Below, piece after piece: positions 1-6,312 of a stretch of 64,000 nucleotides of DNA. Position 1 is the first letter of the stretch, and each line of letters begins with the position of its first letter. The position numbers and the translations under genes were made by a program. Under the pieces are notes generated by a model. That model was not told where the DNA came from, ran no database searches, and saw only the letters and a program-made list of their open reading frames with translations. Source of the DNA: Rhodobacter sp. (GTDB taxonomy: Bacteria > Pseudomonadota > Alphaproteobacteria > Rhodobacterales > Rhodobacteraceae); the NCBI GenBank assembly GCA_027484985.1, contig JAIXRW010000049.1:1-64000 (forward strand). The letters are read 5' to 3'.

Positions 1-79
1 ATTGTATGCCACGGTATGCCAATTGATTTTGCCGCGCCGCTTGGCTAAGCCACCCGCAACGCAACACATGAGGCCCGCC

Positions 80-1474
80 ATGTCCGCCACCCGCACAGAA
101 ACCGACAGCTTCGGCCCGCTCGAAGTGCCCGCCGACAAGTATTGGGGCGCCCAGACCCAGCGGTCGATCATCAACTTCCCCATCGGCTGGGAACGCCAGC
201 CCGTGGCCATCATCCGCGCTTTGGGCGTCATCAAGAAAGCCTGCGCGCTGGTGAACATCGATCAGGGCGACATCAGCCCCGAACTCGGGAACGCCATCGC
301 CGCAGCGGCGCAGGAAGTGATCGACGGCAAGTTCGACGACAACTTCCCCCTTGTCGTCTGGCAAACCGGATCGGGCACCCAGTCGAACATGAACGCCAAC
401 GAAGTTATCAGCAACCGCGCCATTGAAATGCTGGGCGGCGTGATGGGCAGCAAAAAACCCGTCCACCCCAATGACCATGTGAACATGGGCCAGTCCTCGA
501 ACGACACTTTCCCAACCGCCATGCATGTGGCCATCGGCATGATGGCGCGGGATGTGCTGCTGCCGGGTTTGGAAAAGCTCTCCAAGGCGCTCTGGGCCAA
601 GTCGGCGGAATTCAAGGACATCATCAAGATCGGCCGCACCCACACGCAGGACGCCACCCCCCTGACGCTGGGACAGGAATTTTCGGGCTACGCCACGCAG
701 GTGGACAAGGGCATCGCCCGCGTCAAATCCTGCCTGCCCGACATCTATGAACTGGCCCAAGGCGGCACCGCCGTCGGCACCGGCCTCAACACCCGCGTGG
801 GCTGGGATACCCGCGTCGCCGCCCGCATCGCCGACATTACCGCCCTCCCCTTCGTCACCGCCCCCAACAAATTCGAGGCGCTTGCCGCCCATGACGCCAT
901 GGTCATGTTCTCGGGCGCGCTGAAAACCGTCGCGGCCAGCCTGTTCAAGATCGCCAACGACCTGCGCCTTCTCGGCTCAGGCCCCCGCTCGGGGCTGGGC
1001 GAACTGATCCTGCCCGAAAACGAACCGGGCAGCAGCATCATGCCGGGCAAAGTGAACCCCACCCAGGCCGAGGCGCTGACCATGGTCTGCGCCCATGTCA
1101 TGGGCAATGACGCCGCCGTGGGCTTCGCGGGCAGCCAGGGCCATTTCGAACTGAACGTCTATAACCCGATGATGTCCTATAACGTGCTGCAATCCATGCA
1201 GCTCTTGGGCGATGCGGCGGGAAGCTTCACCGACAACATGGTGGCGGGCACGCAGGCCAACGTGGCCCGCATCGACAAGCTGATGAAGGAAAGCCTGATG
1301 CTGGTGACAGCCCTTGCCCCCACCATCGGCTATGACAACGCAACCAAGGTCGCCAAGACCGCGCACAAGAACGGCACCACGCTGAAGGAAGAAGCCATCG
1401 CCCTGGGCTTCGTCGATGCCGAAACCTTCGACCGCGTGGTCCGCCCCGAAGACATGATCGGCCCGAAAGACTGA
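80..1474 (+). CDS. fumC: Class II fumarate hydratase
   Basis: This enzyme reversibly hydrates fumarate to L-malate in the TCA cycle and is cytosolic and iron-independent. The protein has about 464 residues, the normal class II length. It carries the fumarase/aspartase signature [11 protein letters not shown] near the middle, and the substrate-binding stretches [13 protein letters not shown] and [16 protein letters not shown] upstream of it. The frame is open from position 2, but the family N-terminus ([22 protein letters not shown]) fits the ATG at 80, so that start was chosen. The stop overlaps the start of the next gene by one base (TGATG), so the following small genes are probably co-transcribed. 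Identification is very secure; only the exact start is inferred. Confidence 0.97.
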   Translation: MSATRTETDSFGPLEVPADKYWGAQTQRSIINFPIGWERQPVAIIRALGVIKKACALVNIDQGDISPELGNAIAAAAQEVIDGKFDDNFPLVVWQTGSGTQSNMNANEVISNRAIEMLGGVMGSKKPVHPNDHVNMGQSSNDTFPTAMHVAIGMMARDVLLPGLEKLSKALWAKSAEFKDIIKIGRTHTQDATPLTLGQEFSGYATQVDKGIARVKSCLPDIYELAQGGTAVGTGLNTRVGWDTRVAARIADITALPFVTAPNKFEALAAHDAMVMFSGALKTVAASLFKIANDLRLLGSGPRSGLGELILPENEPGSSIMPGKVNPTQAEALTMVCAHVMGNDAAVGFAGSQGHFELNVYNPMMSYNVLQSMQLLGDAAGSFTDNMVAGTQANVARIDKLMKESLMLVTALAPTIGYDNATKVAKTAHKNGTTLKEEAIALGFVDAETFDRVVRPEDMIGPKD

Positions 1475-1665
1475 TGGCCGAAATCGTCAACCTGCGTGCC
1501 AAACGGAAACAGGCGGCCCGTCAGGCCGCCCGCAAACAGGCTGACGAAAACGCCGCCAAACACGGGCTGACCAAAGCCGAAAAGGCCCTGCAAAAAGCCC
1601 GCGCCGAACAGGCGCGGGTAAAACTCGACGGGCATGAACGCGAAGAGGGGCATGAACGCGAATGA
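1474..1665 (+). CDS. DUF4169 family small protein
   Basis: This is a 63-residue, very basic, Ala/Lys/Arg-rich, mostly helical protein (start [17 protein letters not shown]). It resembles DUF4169 proteins, which I recall as small proteins commonly found after fumC in Rhodobacteraceae; their function is unknown. The ATG shares its A with the fumC stop, and its own stop overlaps the next gene by four bases (ATGA), so it looks translationally coupled on both sides. The last codons contain an 18-bp in-frame tandem duplication that gives GHERE twice at the C-terminus, probably a recent slippage event. Family assignment is from recognised sequence style and synteny, not from a search. Confidence 0.85.
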   Translation: MAEIVNLRAKRKQAARQAARKQADENAAKHGLTKAEKALQKARAEQARVKLDGHEREEGHERE

Positions 1666-1877
1666 CCGCCCGCCCCGCCAAGCACTCGCTCACGCTCCGC
1701 GGCCATCGCACCAGCGTGTCGCTCGAAGAGGCCTTCTGGCAAGCCTTCCGCGACATCGCCGCCGAACGCGGGCTGACGCTGAACCAGCTTGCCACCCAAA
1801 TCGACGAAACCCGCGAAACCGATATCGGCCTCGCCTCGGCCATCCGGCTGTTCGTGCTGGGGCATTATCGCGGTTAA
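1662..1877 (+). CDS. Ribbon-helix-helix domain protein
   Basis: The 71-residue product has a short basic N-terminus, a beta-strand-like segment HSLTLRGHRTSVSLEEAFW, and two predicted helices. This is the layout of the alphaproteobacterial ribbon-helix-helix family RHH_4 (PF13467), whose members bind DNA as dimers or are suspected to. It starts inside the DUF4169 gene with an ATGA overlap and closes the fumC-linked operon. A target cannot be read from the sequence. Auto-regulation of the fumC operon would be a simple hypothesis but nothing here shows it. Confidence 0.85.
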   Translation: MTARPAKHSLTLRGHRTSVSLEEAFWQAFRDIAAERGLTLNQLATQIDETRETDIGLASAIRLFVLGHYRG

Positions 1878-1911
1878 GGGGGTGTTAACCTCGTTACGGC
1901 ATTCTGCGGCC

Positions 1912-2142
1912 ATGACGCGCAATTACCTTCCTTATTCGAACGAAGGCTGGATCGCCCATCTGTTCAATTCGCAGGCGGCGCGAGACGGCGGCGTGATCCG
2001 CAGGCAAGTGCGCGACGTGGAACGCTATGTCGGGCGCGAGGCGTTTCTTGCCGAAATGCGCAGGCGGGGCTTTTCGGTGCTCGAAAACTCCGGCCAGTTC
2101 ATCATCATCTGCAACCGCGACCCCATCCGCCGCCTGCTGTAA
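1912..2142 (+). CDS. Conserved small protein of unknown function
   Basis: This 76-residue protein (MTRNYLPYSNEGWIAHLFNSQ...) follows the RHH gene by 34 bp on the same strand. It has balanced composition, an Arg-rich central helix (IRRQVRDVERYVGREAF) and no signal peptide or membrane segment. I believe similar proteins occur in many Rhodobacteraceae at this place, sometimes with unreliable anthranilate-isomerase labels that the length does not support. The frame is open further upstream, but the ATG at 1912 is the first plausible start after the previous stop. Its stop abuts a hairpin array directly. Confidence 0.7.
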   Translation: MTRNYLPYSNEGWIAHLFNSQAARDGGVIRRQVRDVERYVGREAFLAEMRRRGFSVLENSGQFIIICNRDPIRRLL

Positions 2143-2261
2143 CGATTTCTGCACGCAGAAATCGCGCCGGAATTTGACGCAAATTCCGGTCCCGCCATCG
2201 ACCACCCGCACCGCCCGATTTCTGCGTGCAGAAATCGTCGCGAAATCTGCGCCAGATTTCG
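2143..2261. repeat. Hairpin array, copy 1 (modules A-B-C-D)
   Basis: Four near-perfect short palindromes fill the space between two convergent stop codons. A is at 2143-2164 (CGATTTCTGC stem, 10 bp). B is at 2167-2189 with core GGAATTTGACGCAAATTCC. C is at 2216-2237 (same stem as A, loop GT). D is at 2241-2261, CGAAATCTG-CGC-CAGATTTCG. A/B and C/D form close pairs separated by 26 bp. The same order occurs at 9501-9606 and 31001-31129, and module B is base-identical in all three. It could act as a bidirectional terminator here, but there are no T-runs after the stems. Confidence 0.85.
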
Positions 2262-2268
2262 CCCCCCC

Positions 2269-3609
2269 TCACCGCCGCTCCACCCGCAGCCAGATCCCCT
2301 CCCGCGCCCGCACTGTCAGATGCGCCACCGGCACCGGCACCTTCCCCATAACGGGCGAAAACCGGAACGCCCCCACCAGTGCGGCCAGCATCAGCACCCC
2401 CTCCATCATCGCAAACCCCGCCCCGGTACAAACCCGCGGCCCGCTCGAAAACGGCAGATACCCGTCCCGCGCCGCCGCGCGGTTCTCCTCGCGCCCCCAG
2501 CGGTCGGGGTCGAAATCATCCGGAGCCTCCCAGATCCGCGCATGCCGCCCCAGATGCCAGGACGACAGCACCACCTGCGCCCCCGCCCGCGCCTTGCGTC
2601 CGCGGAAATCCTCGTCCCGCAGCGTCTCGCGCACCATCATCGGCACCGGCGGATAAAGCCGCAGCGCCTCGCGGAACACGTCTCGCGTCAGTTTCATCCG
2701 CGACAGCGCCGAAAACCCCGTCCCCGCCGCCGCCACCTCGGCCGCCACCCGTTCCTGCACCTCGCCATGCGTAGCCAGCAGATACAGCGCCCAGCCCAGC
2801 GCGCTCGCGCTTGTCTCGTGCCCCGCCAGAAAGAAGATGGCGACCTGATCCACCATCTCGTCGGTGCCGAACCGCGCGCCCGTCACCGGATCGGCCGTCA
2901 CCATGATCTTGGTGGCCAGATCATCCGGCGCGGTCCCCGCCGCTATCTCTCCCGCCCGCGCCGCGCACAGACCCGCGATCAACCCCCGTATCACCGCCGC
3001 CGCCCGCCGCACCCGTGGCCTGTGCCAGCGCGGCACCCATGCAGGCAGCGGAACAAAAGCGGCAAGGTTCAAGATCGGCTGCGCCCGCTGATAGGCGCGG
3101 AACTCGGCAAACACCCGCGCCGCCACCGCGTGCTCGATCGGGATCGAAAACAGCGTGCGAAAGATCACATCCGCCGCCGCGTGGCTCATCTCTGCCTCGA
3201 TCTCCACCTCGCCCACCGCCATCCGCGCCACCGCCGCCCCGGCCGCCGCCTGCATGGCGGGATAGGCATCGCGCAGCCGCCCGCCTTCAAAGGCGGGGTC
3301 GATGATCCGCCGCTGCCGCTTCCATTCCGCGCCATTGGTCACGAAAACCGACCGCCCCAGCAGCGGCAGCAACCCCTCGGCCACCCGCATCGATTTGGGA
3401 AAATCGTCAGGCCGCTCGTCCAGCACGCGCCGCACCAGCGCGGGGTCATTGCACAGATAGCTGCGGAAAAACGGCGACCGGAACTCGGCCATCCAGGCCC
3501 GATACAGCCGCGCGGGCTGCGCCGACAGAATATCCTGCCGGAACAGCCGGAAATACCGCCACAACGATACGCGGTCCGGCCGCGGCACGGGCTTGGGCGG
3601 CCGCGTCAT
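2269..3609 (-). CDS. Cytochrome P450
   Basis: This is a heme-thiolate monooxygenase of 446 residues with all P450 hallmarks. The I-helix oxygen-activation motif AGHETS is at 262-267, the K-helix ExxR (EALR) at 314-317, and the heme-binding FSSGPRVCTG at 387-396 has the cysteine ligand at 394. There is no N-terminal membrane anchor, as usual for bacterial class I P450s that take electrons from ferredoxin. The substrate cannot be predicted. The start overlaps the stop of the upstream gene by four bases (ATGA), so it is translated with the membrane hydrolase-like protein. No ferredoxin or reductase gene is adjacent. The stop is followed immediately by a hairpin array. Confidence 0.95.
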   Translation of the reverse strand: MTRPPKPVPRPDRVSLWRYFRLFRQDILSAQPARLYRAWMAEFRSPFFRSYLCNDPALVRRVLDERPDDFPKSMRVAEGLLPLLGRSVFVTNGAEWKRQRRIIDPAFEGGRLRDAYPAMQAAAGAAVARMAVGEVEIEAEMSHAAADVIFRTLFSIPIEHAVAARVFAEFRAYQRAQPILNLAAFVPLPAWVPRWHRPRVRRAAAVIRGLIAGLCAARAGEIAAGTAPDDLATKIMVTADPVTGARFGTDEMVDQVAIFFLAGHETSASALGWALYLLATHGEVQERVAAEVAAAGTGFSALSRMKLTRDVFREALRLYPPVPMMVRETLRDEDFRGRKARAGAQVVLSSWHLGRHARIWEAPDDFDPDRWGREENRAAARDGYLPFSSGPRVCTGAGFAMMEGVLMLAALVGAFRFSPVMGKVPVPVAHLTVRAREGIWLRVERR

Positions 3610-4832
3610 GCCATATCCCTATAGCCCGAAGCCGCCCGCTCGATCCGGCTTTTCGAAGGCGCCCGTCCCTGATACCGCGCGCCCAGCGCCAGCGGCCCCG
3701 CCGTGATGCGGAAGTAATCGTAATCGCCGGGGCGGTCAAAACAGCACATGTACTGGAAATGCAGCCGGAACCAGCTGTAGCGCATCTTCCGCCACCGCTC
3801 GGGGCTGAAGGTCTGGGTAAAGGCGCAAGATATCACCAGCGGCCAGCGTTTGCCCGCAGGCGCCACCCCCGTCACACTGACCGGATCGCACAGCGCAAAG
3901 GCGCAGCCATCGCCGGGGGCGGTCACATCGACCCAAACCAGTTCATCCCGCGCCGAAAGATAGCTCAGATCGCCGCGCAACCGCCGCGCCCGCGGCAGAA
4001 AGGACACCATCGGAATGACCTGCCCCAGCGACAGGAACGACAGCACCGCCCGCCCCGCTGGCACCCCTTCGCGGATCAGGTCCGACAGGATCGACACGCC
4101 CAATATCGCGCCCGAGGAATGGCCAACCACCAGAACCTCGTCATACTCCCCCGCCAGCGCCTCGCGGATCGTGGCGCGGAACGCGGCCATACGCGGCTCC
4201 AGCTCGGGCGGGTATGCCCCCCAATACTGCGCCGACCACGCATAATCATGCATCAGATAATAGGCCAGGATCCTGCGGTCGATCCGCTTGAAGAACCGCA
4301 GCAGCGCGACAAACACCGCCACCCCCAGCACCGCGCCGACAATCCAGCCCCCCGCAGGCCACAGCCAGCGCCACAGCACGACCTGCCCCCAACCCGCGCC
4401 CAGCGCCAGAAAGAACTGCACCACCAGATTGATGATGGGATAAAGCGCCGCCACCGTCGGCCCCTTGCGCAGCCAGACCAACCGCAGCAGCGCCCCGCTT
4501 GCCACATAAATCCACGCCGTCCGCAGCATCTGCCAGTAGGTCGCGGCCACCCCCTGATCCATCGAGCCCTGCACGATATCCGACCAGACCAGCACCTCGA
4601 CATCGGCCTCGACAGCCTCGCCATCGATCTCGGCCTTCACATGCCAGCCATAGGGCCCCGCCACCCGCTTTGGCCGCAGCGCAAGGCCATAGCCCGACAC
4701 CTCGGCCTGTGCCAAACCCTCCTTGCGGTAAAGCTCGCGGTAGCGGCGCGGCGAGACGGGGTCATAGCCGGGAATGTAAAAGACCCGGCGCCGCCGCACC
4801 TGCCCTGTTCCCGCCTCGGCCAATCCGCTCAC
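3606..4832 (-). CDS. Membrane protein with GHSSG alpha/beta-hydrolase motif
   Basis: The product (408 residues from a GTG start) has hydrophobic segments at roughly 105-185, including a pair of transmembrane helices. These are followed by a soluble region with VVGHSSGAILG, a nucleophile-elbow motif (G-x-S-x-G) of alpha/beta hydrolases such as lipases and esterases. The N-terminus FYIPGYDPVSPRRYRELY also fits the first strand of that fold. I do not recognise a characterised family. It overlaps the P450 gene by four bases (ATGA), so the two probably work on related, perhaps lipophilic, substrates; that is inference from context only. The start is uncertain because no ATG lies in frame near 4832. 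Confidence 0.75.
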   Translation of the reverse strand: MSGLAEAGTGQVRRRRVFYIPGYDPVSPRRYRELYRKEGLAQAEVSGYGLALRPKRVAGPYGWHVKAEIDGEAVEADVEVLVWSDIVQGSMDQGVAATYWQMLRTAWIYVASGALLRLVWLRKGPTVAALYPIINLVVQFFLALGAGWGQVVLWRWLWPAGGWIVGAVLGVAVFVALLRFFKRIDRRILAYYLMHDYAWSAQYWGAYPPELEPRMAAFRATIREALAGEYDEVLVVGHSSGAILGVSILSDLIREGVPAGRAVLSFLSLGQVIPMVSFLPRARRLRGDLSYLSARDELVWVDVTAPGDGCAFALCDPVSVTGVAPAGKRWPLVISCAFTQTFSPERWRKMRYSWFRLHFQYMCCFDRPGDYDYFRITAGPLALGARYQGRAPSKSRIERAASGYRDMA

Positions 4833-4896
4833 CCCATACCAGACACCCCGCCAGCATGACGGGCCTTTCGGGCAAAATCATAGGGAAATTGCGGCG

Positions 4897-5649
4897 CTAT
4901 CCAAGCAGAGGAATGCCGAAGCGGTCGAATGTCTCAAGCAGCCACCAGCTGACATCGGTAAAGGCCCCGGTCAGCAGCGCCGCCCCCACCACCAGCAGCA
5001 GCAGCCCCATCGCCCGCTCGATCGCGCGCATATGCCGCTTGATCCGCGCCATCACACCCACCGCCCGCCCGATGAACAGCGCAGCCAGCAGAAAGGGCAG
5101 CCCCAGCCCCGCCGCATAAACGGCCAGCAGCAACGTCCCGCGCGACAATGACCCCTCTTGCGCGGCCAGCGACAAGATCGCGCCCAGCTGCGGCCCGATA
5201 CAGGGCGTCCAGCCAAAGGCAAAGGCCAGCCCCAGCACATAGGCGCCAAAGGCCGACCCGCCCCTGTCACCCGCATCCATCCGCGCCTCGCGGTCCAGCA
5301 GGCCGATGCGGAACAGGCCCAGAAAATGCAGCCCGAACACGATCACCACCAGCCCCGACACGCGGGCAAACCATTGCTGATATTGCAGGAAAAACGTCCC
5401 CAGCGCCGATGCCGCAAAGCCCAGCAGCAGGAACACCGTCGAAAGCCCCAGCACGAAGAACAGCGCAGGCAACAACACCCGCCGCCGCGCAGCCCGCCCG
5501 ATCTCGCCCATGCTGATCCCGCCCATATAGGCCAGATAGGGCGGCACGATGGGCAGCACGCAGGGCGACAGGAAGGACAACACCCCCGCCAGCAGCGCCA
5601 CCATCATCGCAGGGGCCAGCCCCGCATCAAAAAGATCAATCCCGAACAT
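4897..5649 (-). CDS. ccdA: Cytochrome c biogenesis protein CcdA (DsbD membrane-domain family)
   Basis: This 250-residue, six-helix inner-membrane protein carries electrons from cytoplasmic thioredoxin to periplasmic thiol-reducing proteins, mainly for heme attachment to apocytochrome c. The first helix holds the family motif LSFLSPCVLPIVPPYL with the first redox cysteine. The second cysteine is in the fourth helix, in GWTPCIGPQLGAIL. Length and topology match the short CcdA group rather than full DsbD. It is divergent from the TusA-like gene. The c-type cytochromes it would serve are not in this window apart from one decayed fragment. Confidence 0.93.
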   Translation of the reverse strand: MFGIDLFDAGLAPAMMVALLAGVLSFLSPCVLPIVPPYLAYMGGISMGEIGRAARRRVLLPALFFVLGLSTVFLLLGFAASALGTFFLQYQQWFARVSGLVVIVFGLHFLGLFRIGLLDREARMDAGDRGGSAFGAYVLGLAFAFGWTPCIGPQLGAILSLAAQEGSLSRGTLLLAVYAAGLGLPFLLAALFIGRAVGVMARIKRHMRAIERAMGLLLLVVGAALLTGAFTDVSWWLLETFDRFGIPLLG

Positions 5650-5767
5650 GCCCCCCCTCTAACGCCAACCTGACGCGCCGTCACGTGGCCCGTTGTCACA
5701 TTGCCGTGGCATCTGCCCTGCAGACTCCGCCGGTCCTGCGCCCCACCGCCCTGCCCCACCCGCGGAC

Positions 5768-5830
5768 GGGGAGGGTTTTCCACCCTCCCCGAACCCCTCC
5801 CGAGGATATTTGCAGGGCAGAAAATGGCAG
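5768..5830 (+). repeat. GC hairpin + GAGGATATTTG element, copy a
   Basis: A 9-bp perfect stem (GGGGAGGGT/ACCCTCCCC, 5768-5790) is followed by CCCGAGGATATTTGCAGGGC and then AGAAAATGG. Seven other copies of this hairpin-plus-motif arrangement occur in the window. This copy sits between the divergent ccdA and TusA-like genes and is not downstream of a co-directional gene, unlike most others. Confidence 0.7.
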
Positions 5831-5902
5831 ATCGCAGCAGGATCGGGGGGCGCAATGCCAATCGGCCATGGAAAGACCCGCGCCCCCGCGTTACCAAGCG
5901 GC

Positions 5903-6136
5903 ATGACCGAAGAAACCCTCGACTGTATCGGCCTGCTCTGCCCGCTTCCGGTGCTGCGCGCGCGCAAGCGGTTGCTGGCTTTGCCCGCAGGTTCGGTGCT
6001 TGCCGTGCAGGCGACCGACCCGATGGCCGCAATCGACCTGCCGCATTTCTGCACCGAGGCGGGCTATCGCTTCCTTGGCGCGACGCTCGGCGCGGGTTTC
6101 ACCACCTATCGCATCGAAAAGACCGCCCGCGCCTGA
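5903..6136 (+). CDS. TusA-family sulfurtransferase-like protein
   Basis: This 77-residue single-domain protein contains the TusA/SirA/YeeD signature: CIGLLCPLPVLRARKRL near the N-terminus, where the cysteine of the CPxP motif is the persulfide carrier. The rest (GSVLAVQATDPMAAIDLPHFCTEAGYRFLG) follows the fold to the end. Members shuttle sulfur for tRNA thiolation, molybdenum cofactor or sulfur oxidation; which one applies here cannot be told. Divergent neighbour ccdA handles periplasmic thiols, a frequent kind of pairing. The frame is open far upstream, but only the ATG at 5903 gives a family-like start. Confidence 0.88.
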   Translation: MTEETLDCIGLLCPLPVLRARKRLLALPAGSVLAVQATDPMAAIDLPHFCTEAGYRFLGATLGAGFTTYRIEKTARA

Positions 6137-6160
6137 GGGCGCGCTGCGCCCCCCCCGCCC

Positions 6161-6223
6161 CTTTCACCCTGGTCCAAATACTCCGCGGGGGGACGTCCAT
6201 CGGTTCCTGAACCGATGGACGTC
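6161..6223 (-). repeat. GC hairpin + GAGTATTTGG element, copy b
   Basis: Read on the minus strand, a perfect 14-bp stem (GACGTCCATCGGTT with a 4-base loop, 6192-6223) leads into CCCCGCGGAGTATTTGGACC and then AGGGTGAAAG. It lies downstream of rne, after the rne terminator. A degenerate form of the same hairpin sequence recurs in copy h near 63.6 kb. Confidence 0.8.
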
Positions 6224-6260
6224 GGGGGGCGCGAAGCCCCCCGCGCGGCGGGGGCAAAGC

Positions 6261-6292
6261 AAAGGGGCGGCAGGTTGCCCGGCCGCCCCTTT
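6261..6292 (-). terminator. Probable rne terminator
   Basis: The inverted repeat AAAGGGGCGGC / GCCGCCCCTTT, about 11-12 bp with a short loop, lies 20 bp after the rne stop on the minus strand. It ends in a short T-run, and being symmetric it could also serve the convergent TusA-like gene. Confidence 0.7.
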
Positions 6293-6312
6293 CTATCCGT
6301 TGTCCCGCAGGG

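Noticed and set aside
2320-3624. 434-codon frame opposite the P450 gene
   Set aside because: Arg/Pro/His-rich composition typical of antisense noise, and the P450 motifs are clear on the other strand.
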